A stretch of 36,824 bases of DNA from Hyphomicrobiales bacterium. Lineage in GTDB: Bacteria > Pseudomonadota > Alphaproteobacteria > Rhizobiales > Beijerinckiaceae. The notes under the pieces were generated by a model, which was not told where the DNA came from, searched no databases, and was given only the letters and a program-made list of their open reading frames with translations. Shown here piece after piece: positions 1 through 7,019 of this stretch (its first letter is position 1; each line of letters begins with the position of its first letter). The translations under genes and the position numbers were made by a program. Location: positions 1-36,824 of the forward strand of contig CANGLU010000024.1 of NCBI GenBank assembly GCA_947455025.1. Direction: 5' to 3'.

Positions 1-836
1 CCGCCTTCTTCGCGACGGCGCTTTTGGATCGACCATTGAATAGAAGCTTCAACAGGTGATGTCGTGACATCAAGCTCGTGACCGTAAAGGCATAGGCCCG
101 CTTCAAGCCTCAGCGAATCGCGCGCACCAAGCCCGATGGGTTTGACTTCGGCATGCGCCAAAAGCCGCTCATTGATGATCGCAACCTTGTCGGCGTGAAC
201 CGAAATTTCATACCCGTCTTCACCCGAATAACCGGATCGTGAAATGTGAACGGGAATCGCATCAAAAAGGGTCGATGCCCCCGTCATAAACGCCATGTGA
301 TCCGCGCCCTTGCAGTGGCGTGATAAAACCGCGGCGGCCTCGGGGCCTTGTAGAGCAAGCAAAGCACGATGTTCGGCAATCAATAATTTAATATGGGACG
401 GCAAATGCGCTTTGAGATGCGCAAAATCGGCGTCCTTGCATCCGGCATTGACGACCACCATCAAGGTGCCGTCTTCATCCGGATCAGCCGAACGCGTCAC
501 CATAATATCGTCCAGCACCCCGCCTTCATCATTGAGAAATTGCGAATAGCGCTGCTGGCCCGGTTTGAGATTTAAAATGTCGGCGGGGATCAGTGTTTCA
601 AGCGCGCGCGCCACTGTTTCATGGTCACGGCCGATCAGAAAACATTGTCCCATGTGGGAGACATCAAACAGGCCCGCATGGGTTCGCGTCCATTGATGCT
701 CGGCAAGAATGCCCTCTTTGTATTGGACCGGCATATCATAGCCCGCAAACCCAACCATGCGCGCGCCAAGGCTCACATGGCGATCGTGCAACGGGGTACG
801 GCGAAGAGGGGTAGAATTGGTTTGAGGCTCGCTCAT
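1..836 (-). CDS. gcvT: Aminomethyltransferase, glycine cleavage T protein (partial, C-terminus off the left edge)
   Basis: Reading the minus strand from an ATG at 836 gives an open frame of about 278 codons that runs off the window. It starts MSEPQTNSTPLRRTPLHDRH and contains GYDMPVQY, HAGLFDVSHMGQ, a SGYSGEDGYEI segment and GLGARDSLRLEAGLCLYGHE, all hallmarks of GcvT. The family transfers the aminomethyl carbon of glycine from the lipoyl H protein to tetrahydrofolate, releasing ammonia, in the cytoplasmic glycine cleavage complex. A GGAG sits about 9 bases before the ATG. The tandem glycine riboswitch directly upstream confirms the assignment and predicts glycine-induced expression. gcvH and gcvP would be expected just beyond the edge but are not visible. 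The frame is intact. Confidence 0.96.
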   Translation of the reverse strand, partial: MSEPQTNSTPLRRTPLHDRHVSLGARMVGFAGYDMPVQYKEGILAEHQWTRTHAGLFDVSHMGQCFLIGRDHETVARALETLIPADILNLKPGQQRYSQFLNDEGGVLDDIMVTRSADPDEDGTLMVVVNAGCKDADFAHLKAHLPSHIKLLIAEHRALLALQGPEAAAVLSRHCKGADHMAFMTGASTLFDAIPVHISRSGYSGEDGYEISVHADKVAIINERLLAHAEVKPIGLGARDSLRLEAGLCLYGHELDVTTSPVEASIQWSIQKRRREEG

Positions 837-891
837 CAGGTGCTCCGAACATAGACGACGTCGCAGCCGGACCTTTACGATCCGTGCAACG

Positions 892-1099
892 CCCCCTCTG
901 TCCTACAACCTGAGAGATTTCCCGCCGGAGCTTTTGCGCTCCAAGGGTTACGCCCGTCGGTGGGATAAGGCCAAATGGACCTATCCACTTTCCAGAGTGC
1001 CAGCTCCTCGCGGTCCTTTTGCCTGAGCGTTTCCGGGGCGGTTGCGCCTTCGGCACCGGCTAAACGGGCTTGCGCCCGATGCCGGATTCTTCCGCGAGG
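892..1099 (-). ncRNA. Tandem glycine riboswitch upstream of gcvT
   Basis: Read on the minus strand, the leader shows two aptamers in series. Aptamer 1 (1099 to 1006) is closed by a perfect 8-bp P1 helix, CCTCGCGG at 1099-1092 with CCGCGAGG at 1013-1006, and carries GTGCCGAAGG and CTCAGGCAAAAGGACCG, the family signature. A 5-base linker follows. Aptamer 2 (about 1000 to 892) carries ACCGACGGG, a variable GGAGC/GCTCC hairpin and CTCTCAGG, ending GGACAGAGG. Known members bind glycine cooperatively and usually switch gcv genes on. About 55 bases separate it from the gcvT ATG. I see no clear T-tract terminator there, so control may be at translation. Confidence 0.95.
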
Positions 1100-1116
1100 A
1101 TCATTCGGCGACGCTG

Positions 1117-1144
1117 AGATTACGCGGCCAAACCGACATGTCAA
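1117..1144 (-). promoter_or_regulatory. Likely sigma70-type promoter of gcvT
   Basis: On the minus strand a consensus -35 TTGACA (1144-1139) is followed by a 16-base spacer and a -10-like TAATCT (1122-1117). A start near 1110 would put the transcript's 5' end about 10 bases before the first riboswitch helix, which fits well. The -35 hexamer is one arm of an inverted repeat (1139-1156). This is a motif match only. Confidence 0.6.
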
Positions 1145-1156
1145 CCTGTGTTGACA
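1139..1156. promoter_or_regulatory. Inverted repeat overlapping the gcvT -35 box (possible operator)
   Basis: TGTCAA at 1139-1144 and TTGACA at 1151-1156 form a perfect inverted repeat with a 6-base centre. One arm is the -35 box of the gcvT promoter and the other ends 5 bases from the stop codon of the lipoprotein gene. The size and symmetry suit a dimeric repressor, but I cannot name a regulator, and a 6-bp arm can arise by chance. Confidence 0.35.
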
Positions 1157-1161
1157 AATTA

Positions 1162-1728
1162 TTAGCCCTTAAACCCCACCGTCACGGCCAAATCGCCAAC
1201 ACCCGGCGGAACTTTAATCCCATCTTCAATCATCCGGAACTGGGCCTGCTCTTCATCGGCTGGGATGATCACTTTTGCAGTCGCAGCGCGCGTAGCAACG
1301 ACTTTATCGCCCCGCGTGACGGTAATGGTCAAAGGCGCGGAAGCAGGGCCGGGCTTTCCGGCAGCGCCAATCAGCGCCAAGCCTTCAATGCCTACTTTAA
1401 ACACCACCGAATCACCCGCGGCCGCGCATTCCCGCGCGACATTTTTAATCGTGAACTGAACTTTCACCGATTTCGGATCGCCTTGGCGAAGAGTGGCTCC
1501 GCCTTCCCGAATCTCGACCTGAGGGCACTCGACCTCGGCCACCGGAGCCTGAGCCGCCGCTGCGACAGGCGCTGGTGCTGGCGCAGCACCGAAAAGTCCG
1601 GAAAACATCCCGCCACCCGAAGGGGCTTGGCCTTGCGAGGCTCCGCCGCCCATGCAGGCCGATAATGCCAAGGAAACGGGTAATACCACACACACCGCCC
1701 GCAAGGGCTCGATCCATTTATTCCGCAT
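1162..1728 (-). CDS. Putative lipoprotein of unknown function
   Basis: The 188-residue product has a basic N-terminus, a hydrophobic stretch and a lipobox LSAC with the lipidated Cys at residue 25, so it is probably anchored in a membrane facing the periplasm. A Gly/Ala/Pro/Gln-rich linker (about 30-65) leads to a C-terminal domain (about 65-188) rich in beta-strand-like stretches that ends in a VTVGFKG motif. A GGGAG lies a few bases before the ATG. It follows the IalB-family gene by 44 bases on the same strand, so the two are probably co-transcribed. No terminator is visible between its stop and the gcvT promoter. I do not recognise a named family. Confidence 0.85.
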   Translation of the reverse strand: MRNKWIEPLRAVCVVLPVSLALSACMGGGASQGQAPSGGGMFSGLFGAAPAPAPVAAAAQAPVAEVECPQVEIREGGATLRQGDPKSVKVQFTIKNVARECAAAGDSVVFKVGIEGLALIGAAGKPGPASAPLTITVTRGDKVVATRAATAKVIIPADEEQAQFRMIEDGIKVPPGVGDLAVTVGFKG

Positions 1729-1772
1729 GTTTTGGCTCCCTCAAAGCAAGATTGCCCGACCCTATAGCCCAA

Positions 1773-2297
1773 TTACTGCAATTTTACTAAGCCATTGGCA
1801 AAGCCCGTGAGCTTGATCGGAATGCCCACCCCGTCATCGGGCGCCGGAAAGACCACAAAAAGCGCCGTATCGCCCGTGCTGAAGCGGTTAACCAGCGCCT
1901 CATCCATTACAACTTCGGCCAAACACCCATTGGCCAAACACCGCATAAAGCCCGTCCGGCCAATATCGGCGCGGTCGATTTTCAGCCCAAGTCCCGAGGG
2001 CAATATCACGCCAAGCGGCACAACAACCCGCAAAATATAGCCCCCTGCCGGATTTCTGAGCACGATGACCACCATTTGCAGATTGGGCCGATCTTCAGCG
2101 GAGACATTTTGTACAAGAACGCATTGCTCGCCTGCGGCTTGCGCATTGCTTTCGCACCGCAGCGCCCAATCCCCGAAAACGCCTTTGACGGCAGGATCAA
2201 AGGCCGCACCCGCGGCGCGCGCGTCGTTGAGCGATAAAAAGCACATAAAAGCCGCAATAATGCTCAAACTGACCCGTATTTGGGTGAAAAAGGGCAT
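1773..2297 (-). CDS. Invasion-associated locus B (IalB) family secreted protein
   Basis: The 174-residue product begins with a signal peptide (about 1-29, ending ARA-A) and continues with the IalB-like pattern FGDWALRC, a second Cys ten residues on (C48, C59), then C120 and C125 in a RCLANGC motif before an LVNRF segment. Four cysteines suggest two periplasmic disulfides. The family is named for a Bartonella protein linked to erythrocyte invasion but is widespread in free-living alphaproteobacteria, so no virulence role should be read into it. A GGAG lies 9 bases before the ATG. It is transcribed away from the cytochrome oxidase operon and is probably followed by the lipoprotein gene in one transcript. 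Confidence 0.88.
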   Translation of the reverse strand: MPFFTQIRVSLSIIAAFMCFLSLNDARAAGAAFDPAVKGVFGDWALRCESNAQAAGEQCVLVQNVSAEDRPNLQMVVIVLRNPAGGYILRVVVPLGVILPSGLGLKIDRADIGRTGFMRCLANGCLAEVVMDEALVNRFSTGDTALFVVFPAPDDGVGIPIKLTGFANGLVKLQ

Positions 2298-2595
2298 TTG
2301 TCGGCACTCCGGAACCCATATTAATGTGGGCCAGAACTACGTCGAGCGATACCCAACTGTCAAACCGTCTCCCAAGCTTCGGGTAACCTTATTTGTCGCA
2401 AGACAGCATGTCGCGGGTTAAAAACACCATTTTATCCCATCAGACACGTTGCGCTTCGAGCGTCTTTGTGATTTTTGAAGGCGGAATTAGGGCTTTGCTG
2501 CCGGGCTGTCCCGGACCGCGCCCATCCAATGCCGGTTTTGACCGGGATTGAGGGGTGCCATGGCCCGAAGGTGCGTTCAAGGAGAAGAGACGATC
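2298..2595. other. Divergent intergenic region between the IalB gene and coxB
   Basis: About 300 bases separate the two start codons. Apart from the candidate minus-strand promoter at 2334-2363, it must hold the promoter and leader of the cox operon. I saw TTGTCG near 2394 followed at about 18 bases by a TTAAAA-like sequence, and two short inverted repeats (CCGGGCTGTCCCGG and CCGGTTTTGACCGG, near 2503-2543), but nothing strong enough to call a site. No convincing gene lies here. Confidence 0.5.
2334..2363 (-). promoter_or_regulatory. Possible promoter of the IalB-family gene
   Basis: On the minus strand TTGACA (2363-2358) and TAGTTC (2339-2334) are separated by 18 bases, a plausible sigma70-type pair about 37 bases before the ATG at 2297. 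The -35 is consensus and the -10 is weak. Confidence 0.4.
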
Positions 2596-3432
2596 ATGAT
2601 CCGTTGGAGAAATGGCGCTGCGGCGTTAGCAACCCTCACAGCCGGCTTTGTCAGCGAGGCTTTTGCCGGTACCGGACAGCCTTCACCCTGGCAGTTGGGA
2701 ATGCAAACCCCGGTGACGGAGTCAGCTATCTTCCTGAATAATATGCATGACGGCGTGAATATCGTGATCGCTCTGATCTCGCTCTTCGTGCTGGCTTTGC
2801 TCATCATCGTGATTTTCCGCTTCAACGAAAAGGCCAATCCGGTGCCGTCCAAGACGACGCATCACACGGGCCTTGAAATTGCGTGGACGCTGATCCCCGC
2901 CCTCATCCTCGTTGGTATTTCGATCCCGTCGTTCCGCCTTCTCAAGATGCAGATCGAGCTTCCAAAGGCCGACATCACGGTCAAGGCGGTCGGCCATCAA
3001 TGGTATTGGTCGTATGAATATCCTCAGGATCAAGGCGGCGGCTTTGGCTATGACAGCTATATGCTCGACCCAGAAGGCGCCAAGAAGGCGAATCAACCCA
3101 ACCTTCTCGCCGTCGACAATGAGCTTGTTCTTCCAGCCGGCAAAACGGTTGTCGTTCAGGTTGTCGGCCAAGACGTCATCCACAATTTCGCCATTCCATC
3201 CTTTGGCGTTCGTATGGATGCGGTTCCTGGCCGCCTGAACCAGACTTGGTTCAAGACGGATGTTGAAGGCCTCTATTACGGCCAGTGCTCACGCCTGTGC
3301 GGCGCTAACCATGCCTTCATGCCGATTGCGGTTCGCATTGTGAGCCCCGAAAAATACGCGGCATGGCTCGTTGATGCTAAAAAGAAATACGCCGAAATCG
3401 ATGCTAAACCAGTTCAGGTAGCAGCAGAATAA
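2596..3432 (+). CDS. coxB: Cytochrome c oxidase subunit II (aa3 type)
   Basis: The 278-residue product has a signal peptide, two membrane segments (about 55-75 and 94-115) and a periplasmic cupredoxin domain holding the CuA centre. It accepts electrons from cytochrome c and passes them to heme a in subunit I. The CuA ligands are H196, C231, C235, H239 and M242 (QCSRLCGANHAFMP). The residue between the two Cys is Arg (R233), where the well-studied oxidases have Glu, a Mg/Mn ligand; see findings. The ATG at 2596 is preferred over an in-frame one at 2548 because AAGGAGAAG precedes it and the signal peptide then starts normally. It is the first gene of the oxidase operon. Confidence 0.97.
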   Translation: MIRWRNGAAALATLTAGFVSEAFAGTGQPSPWQLGMQTPVTESAIFLNNMHDGVNIVIALISLFVLALLIIVIFRFNEKANPVPSKTTHHTGLEIAWTLIPALILVGISIPSFRLLKMQIELPKADITVKAVGHQWYWSYEYPQDQGGGFGYDSYMLDPEGAKKANQPNLLAVDNELVLPAGKTVVVQVVGQDVIHNFAIPSFGVRMDAVPGRLNQTWFKTDVEGLYYGQCSRLCGANHAFMPIAVRIVSPEKYAAWLVDAKKKYAEIDAKPVQVAAE

Positions 3433-3448
3433 ATCAGAAAAAAGCCGC

Positions 3449-3474
3449 GGAATGGCTCGAATTCGGGCCATTTC
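3449..3474 (+). promoter_or_regulatory. Intercistronic hairpin between coxB and ctaD
   Basis: AATGGCTCG (3451-3459) pairs with CGGGCCATT (3464-3472) around an AATT loop, with one G-U pair, and can extend two pairs outward. There is no T-tract after it, so it looks like an mRNA processing or stability element rather than a terminator. Function is inferred. Confidence 0.5.
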
Positions 3475-3507
3475 AAAGGATTTTAAGTAAGCTTGGGAAC
3501 AGATAAA

Positions 3508-5133
3508 ATGGCAAACGCAGCAGCTGATCACGCTCACGGTCATGACGCTCACGCCGATCATCCAACCGGATGGCGTCGTTGGGTTATGTCGACCAACCAT
3601 AAGGACATCGGCACGATGTACCTGATCTTCGCGATTGTCGCAGGATTGGTCGGCGGTTTCCTCTCGATCATGATGCGCCTTGAGCTCGCCGAACCCGGTC
3701 TGCAATATTTCTCGAACCCGCAGACCTATAACGTGTTCGTCACGGGCCACGGCCTTATCATGGTGTTCTTCGTCGTCATGCCGGCCGTCATCGGCGGCTA
3801 TGGCAACTGGTTCGTGCCTTTGATGATCGGCGCGCCTGATATGGCGTTCCCGCGCATGAACAATATCTCGTTCTGGCTCCTTCCCGCCTCGCTCTCGCTG
3901 CTCCTGATCTCGCTGTTTGTTGAAGGTGCACCGGGCTCGAACGGGTTTGGTGGCGGCTGGACGGTTTATCCCCCGCTCTCGGTTGCTGGCCATCCTGGCC
4001 CTGCGCTTGATTTCGGTATTCTCTCGCTGCATTTGGCCGGTGCGTCCTCGATCCTTGGTGCAATCAACTTCATCACCACGATCTTGAACATGCGCGCCCC
4101 CGGCATGACGATGCACAAAATGCCGCTCTTTGCTTGGGCGCTTCTTGTCACCGCTTTCTTGTTGCTTTTGTCGCTCCCAGTGCTTGCTGGCGCGATCACG
4201 ATGCTTCTGACCGATCGCAATTTCGGCACCTCCTTCTTCGATCCGACGAATGGCGGCGACCCGATCCTTTATCAGCATCTCTTCTGGTTCTTCGGTCACC
4301 CTGAAGTGTACATCATGATTTTGCCGGGCTTCGGCATTGTCAGCCACATCATCTCGACCTTCTCCAAGAAGCCAATCTTCGGCTATCTCGGCATGGCCTA
4401 CGCCATGGTTGCGATTGGTGCTGTTGGCTTTATCGTGTGGGCGCATCACATGTACACCGCAGGTCTGGCGCTGAACACGCAGCGCTACTTCGTGTTCGCC
4501 ACGATGGTGATTGCGGTGCCAACCGGCGTGAAGATCTTCTCGTGGATTGCCACCATGTGGGGCGGCTCGATCCGCTTCTCGGCTGCCATGCATTGGGCCA
4601 TGGGCTTCATCTTCTTGTTCACGGTGGGTGGCGTGACAGGCGTTGTGCTTTCCAACGCTGGTCTCGATCGTAACCTGCACAACACCTATTACGTCGTGGC
4701 CCACTTCCACTACGTGCTCTCGCTCGGTGCTGTGTTCTCGATCTTCGCCGCTTGGTATTATTGGTTCCCGAAGATGAGCGGCCGCATCATTCCTGAGTGG
4801 ATTGGCAAGCTGCATTTCTGGGTTGCCTTTATCGGCGCAAACATCCTGTTCTTCCCGATGCACTTCACGGGTCTTGCAGGCATGCCACGCCACTATGTGG
4901 ATTATCCTGAAGCGTTTGCAGGCTGGAACAAGATCTCGTCCTACGGCTCCTATATTTTCGCCTTTGGCCTGTTGATCTTCTTCTACGGCATCTTGAAGGC
5001 CTTTATGAGCCCGGTCCGTGCTGCCAACAGCCCATGGGGCGAAGGTGCAACGACGCTTGAGTGGAGCCTGACATCGCCTCCTCCGCACCACCAGTTCGAA
5101 ACCCTCCCCCATATTTCGGGCGACGGTCACTAA
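3508..5133 (+). CDS. ctaD: Cytochrome c oxidase subunit I (aa3 type, A family)
   Basis: The 541-residue protein, with about twelve membrane helices, is the catalytic core that reduces oxygen to water and pumps protons. Visible residues: heme a ligands H81 and H401, heme a3 ligand H399, CuB ligands H264, H313 and H314, the cross-linked Y268, E266 of the GHPEVY motif, D-channel D111 in [12 protein letters not shown], and K-channel K342 in TGVKIFSW. The redox and proton paths are therefore complete. Two residues differ from the usual pattern: N392 in LHNTYY (normally HD) and H462 in MPRHY (normally RR). The N-terminus is His-rich. I prefer the ATG at 3508; an in-frame TTG at 3493 would add five residues. 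coxB lies upstream and ctaB downstream. Confidence 0.98.
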   Translation: MANAAADHAHGHDAHADHPTGWRRWVMSTNHKDIGTMYLIFAIVAGLVGGFLSIMMRLELAEPGLQYFSNPQTYNVFVTGHGLIMVFFVVMPAVIGGYGNWFVPLMIGAPDMAFPRMNNISFWLLPASLSLLLISLFVEGAPGSNGFGGGWTVYPPLSVAGHPGPALDFGILSLHLAGASSILGAINFITTILNMRAPGMTMHKMPLFAWALLVTAFLLLLSLPVLAGAITMLLTDRNFGTSFFDPTNGGDPILYQHLFWFFGHPEVYIMILPGFGIVSHIISTFSKKPIFGYLGMAYAMVAIGAVGFIVWAHHMYTAGLALNTQRYFVFATMVIAVPTGVKIFSWIATMWGGSIRFSAAMHWAMGFIFLFTVGGVTGVVLSNAGLDRNLHNTYYVVAHFHYVLSLGAVFSIFAAWYYWFPKMSGRIIPEWIGKLHFWVAFIGANILFFPMHFTGLAGMPRHYVDYPEAFAGWNKISSYGSYIFAFGLLIFFYGILKAFMSPVRAANSPWGEGATTLEWSLTSPPPHHQFETLPHISGDGH

Positions 5134-5138
5134 AATCA

Positions 5139-5170
5139 TTCCTGCCCGCGTCATCTGATCCGGGCAGGAA
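5139..5170 (+). promoter_or_regulatory. First hairpin downstream of ctaD
   Basis: TTCCTGCCCG (5139-5148) and CGGGCAGGAA (5161-5170) form a perfect 10-bp stem with a 12-base loop, starting 5 bases after the ctaD stop codon. No T-tract follows. Its position suits 3'-end protection or processing of the coxB-ctaD message. Confidence 0.6.
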
Positions 5171-5183
5171 CATCACGTTTGAG

Positions 5184-5210
5184 TGAACGACCGGCATTCC
5201 CGGTCGTTCA
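5184..5210 (+). promoter_or_regulatory. Second hairpin downstream of ctaD (possible weak terminator or attenuator)
   Basis: TGAACGACCGG (5184-5194) and CCGGTCGTTCA (5200-5210) form a perfect 11-bp stem with the 5-base loop CATTC. Only a short, broken T stretch follows (TCCGTTTGG), so termination would be partial at most. It lies 32 bases before the ctaB start. Confidence 0.6.
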
Positions 5211-5242
5211 TCCGTTTGGACCACCAAGGAGTTTGCTCCGTT

Positions 5243-6202
5243 ATGTCGCTCGTCACCGATCGTCTCTATGAAGAAGCGCCTCGCCCGCTTGTATCGCAGG
5301 GAACCGCGCGCGATTATTACGAGCTTTTGAAGCCACGGGTGATGCAACTCGTGATCTTCACCGCGCTGGTCGGCATGTTGACCGCGCATGAACCGATCAA
5401 TCCGATCATTGGTTTTGCCAGCATCCTTGCCATTGCCATTGGTGCCGGAGCCTCCGGCTGTCTGAACATGTGGTATGACGCGACCATCGACGGCCTGATG
5501 GAACGCACAGCGAAGCGCCCGATCCCGTCGGGTGCGATTGCGCCGGGTGAAGCGCTCGCTTTCGGCATGACCCTGTCGATCGGTTCGGTGCTGTTTTTAG
5601 GTCTGATCACCAATTGGTACGCCGCCGGCTTTTTGGCGTTTACAATCTTCTTCTACGTCGTCGTTTACACGATGTGGCTTAAACATTGGACGGTTCAGAA
5701 CATTGTTATCGGCGGTGCGGCTGGCGCATTCCCTCCGATGATCGGCTATATGGCGGTTACTGGTTCGGTAAACCTTGAAACCTTCCTGCAATTCCTGATC
5801 ATCTTTATCTGGACGCCGCCGCATTTCTGGGCGCTCGCGCTTGTCAAAAGCAAAGATTATGCGCGCGCCGGTGTTCCGATGCTTCCCGTTATTGCGGGCG
5901 GTATTGAAACGCGCCGCCAAATCTTGATCTATTCGATCTTGCTGGCCCCTGTTGGCATGGCACCTGCGCTGTTTGGCTATACGAGCCTCGTCTATCTCGC
6001 CATCTCGGCGCTATCGGGCGGCATCATGATCTGGCTCGCTTATGATCTTTATCGCAAGCGTGACGGCGATACCGCGCGCAAAGCGTCTTATCGTTTGTTT
6101 GGTACATCGATCCTTTATCTGTTCGTGCTGTTCGCAGCCCTTCTCCTCGAAGAGATTGTTCCGATGATGATCCCGATGTTGATTGGGAGGAACTTGATTT
6201 GA
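5243..6202 (+). CDS. ctaB: Protoheme IX farnesyltransferase (heme O synthase)
   Basis: The 319-residue membrane protein belongs to the UbiA prenyltransferase superfamily and attaches farnesyl to heme b, the first step towards the heme A needed by CtaD. It shows the prenyl-diphosphate motif around N75 to D83 (NMWYDATIDGLMERT followed by KRP), the WTPPHFW segment and a second conserved loop, SKDYARAGVPMLP. Eight to nine hydrophobic segments are visible. The ATG at 5243 has AAGGAG 12 bases upstream; a longer in-frame start at 5183 would lie inside the upstream hairpin and lacks a ribosome site. Its stop codon overlaps the TTG start of the next gene. No heme A synthase (ctaA) is in this window. 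Confidence 0.96.
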   Translation: MSLVTDRLYEEAPRPLVSQGTARDYYELLKPRVMQLVIFTALVGMLTAHEPINPIIGFASILAIAIGAGASGCLNMWYDATIDGLMERTAKRPIPSGAIAPGEALAFGMTLSIGSVLFLGLITNWYAAGFLAFTIFFYVVVYTMWLKHWTVQNIVIGGAAGAFPPMIGYMAVTGSVNLETFLQFLIIFIWTPPHFWALALVKSKDYARAGVPMLPVIAGGIETRRQILIYSILLAPVGMAPALFGYTSLVYLAISALSGGIMIWLAYDLYRKRDGDTARKASYRLFGTSILYLFVLFAALLLEEIVPMMIPMLIGRNLI

Positions 6203-6366
6203 ACGAGCAGCCTTATCCTGAAGTGCCAAAGCTCACGCCGGAAGATCTGGCGAAGCAAAAGGCGCGCTCGAAAGCCCTTGGCCTCGTGCTCGGTGCGCTG
6301 GTGATCCTGTTTTTCATTGTCACCATCGCCAAACTCGGCGGCAATGTCTGGAACCGGGAACTCTGA
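6199..6366 (+). CDS. CoxF-like small membrane protein of the oxidase operon
   Basis: A 55-residue frame starts at TTG 6199, which shares bases with the ctaB stop (TTGA), and is preceded by GGGAGG at an 8-base spacing. The product has a charged N-terminal part (TPEDLAKQKARSKALG), one membrane helix (about 28-45) and a short tail ending GGNVWNREL. Small single-pass proteins of this shape occupy the same slot between ctaB and ctaG in many rhizobial-type cox operons, where they are called CoxF and have no settled role, probably in assembly. The tight overlap implies translational coupling to ctaB. It ends 4 bases before the ctaG start. Confidence 0.85.
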   Translation: MNEQPYPEVPKLTPEDLAKQKARSKALGLVLGALVILFFIVTIAKLGGNVWNREL

Positions 6367-6370
6367 TCCT

Positions 6371-6967
6371 ATGGCACACCCGGCTTCGCCATCCCCCAAC
6401 AACCGCAACCGCGCCACACTCGTGGCCTGCGTCGCTGCGATTGGCTTGATGGTGGGTGCAGCCTACGCCGCCTCCCCGCTCTATCGCCTGTTTTGCAAGG
6501 TGACAGGCTATGGCGGCACCACGCAGGTGGCGACATCGGCGTCCGATTCCGTCATGGATCGGACGATCAAAATCCGCCTCGATGCCAATGTCTCAAATGG
6601 CCTCAACTGGAAATTCCAGCCTGAAAAACCCGTGATTTCGATCAAAATCGGCGAAACTGCGACTGTTTTCTACCATGTTGAAAATCACGGATCGGCCGAA
6701 TCGGTTGGCGTTGCCACCTATAACGTCCAACCCGATCTCGCCGGTTCCTATTTCAACAAGCTGCAATGTTTCTGCTTCAGCGACCTTAAGCTGAAGCCGG
6801 GCGAAAGCCTGGACGTTCCGGTCGTGTTTTTCGTCGATCCGGCCATCGTTAAGGAACACGACCTCGCCAATCTGGATGAAATCACGCTTTCTTATACTTT
6901 CTTCCCTGCAAAGGCCGCAAAAAAGCCGGTTGCAGAGTTGACAGGAACGACTAAACCGCAATTGTAA
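6371..6967 (+). CDS. ctaG: Cytochrome c oxidase assembly protein CtaG/Cox11 (CuB copper chaperone)
   Basis: The 198-residue product has one N-terminal membrane helix (about 16-36) followed by SPLYRLFC and a periplasmic immunoglobulin-like domain. The copper-binding CFCF motif is at 133-136 and a third conserved Cys is C42. The family delivers Cu(I) to the CuB site of subunit I. The end of the domain, EITLSYTFFP, is also typical. The ATG at 6371 is chosen because the frame upstream overlaps the CoxF-like gene. It lies between the CoxF-like gene and ctaE, as in other alphaproteobacterial cox operons. Confidence 0.96.
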   Translation: MAHPASPSPNNRNRATLVACVAAIGLMVGAAYAASPLYRLFCKVTGYGGTTQVATSASDSVMDRTIKIRLDANVSNGLNWKFQPEKPVISIKIGETATVFYHVENHGSAESVGVATYNVQPDLAGSYFNKLQCFCFSDLKLKPGESLDVPVVFFVDPAIVKEHDLANLDEITLSYTFFPAKAAKKPVAELTGTTKPQL

Positions 6968-7019
6968 CGACCCGATAAGCTGCTCTGACGAGATCAGCCC
7001 AAATGGAGACTTAAAGACC

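Noticed and set aside
1042-1665. 207-codon plus-strand frame over the riboswitch and lipoprotein gene
   Set aside because: It crosses the glycine riboswitch and lies antisense to a gene with a good signal peptide and lipobox. Its translation has no domain-like order.
2475-2741. 88-codon frame overlapping the coxB start
   Set aside because: It overlaps the coxB signal peptide in another frame and has no ribosome site or family resemblance.
3289-5154. 621-codon open frame antisense to ctaD
   Set aside because: It mirrors the codon bias of ctaD on the opposite strand. Its translation is low-complexity and rich in Arg, His and Glu, and it resembles no protein. ctaD on the plus strand is certain.
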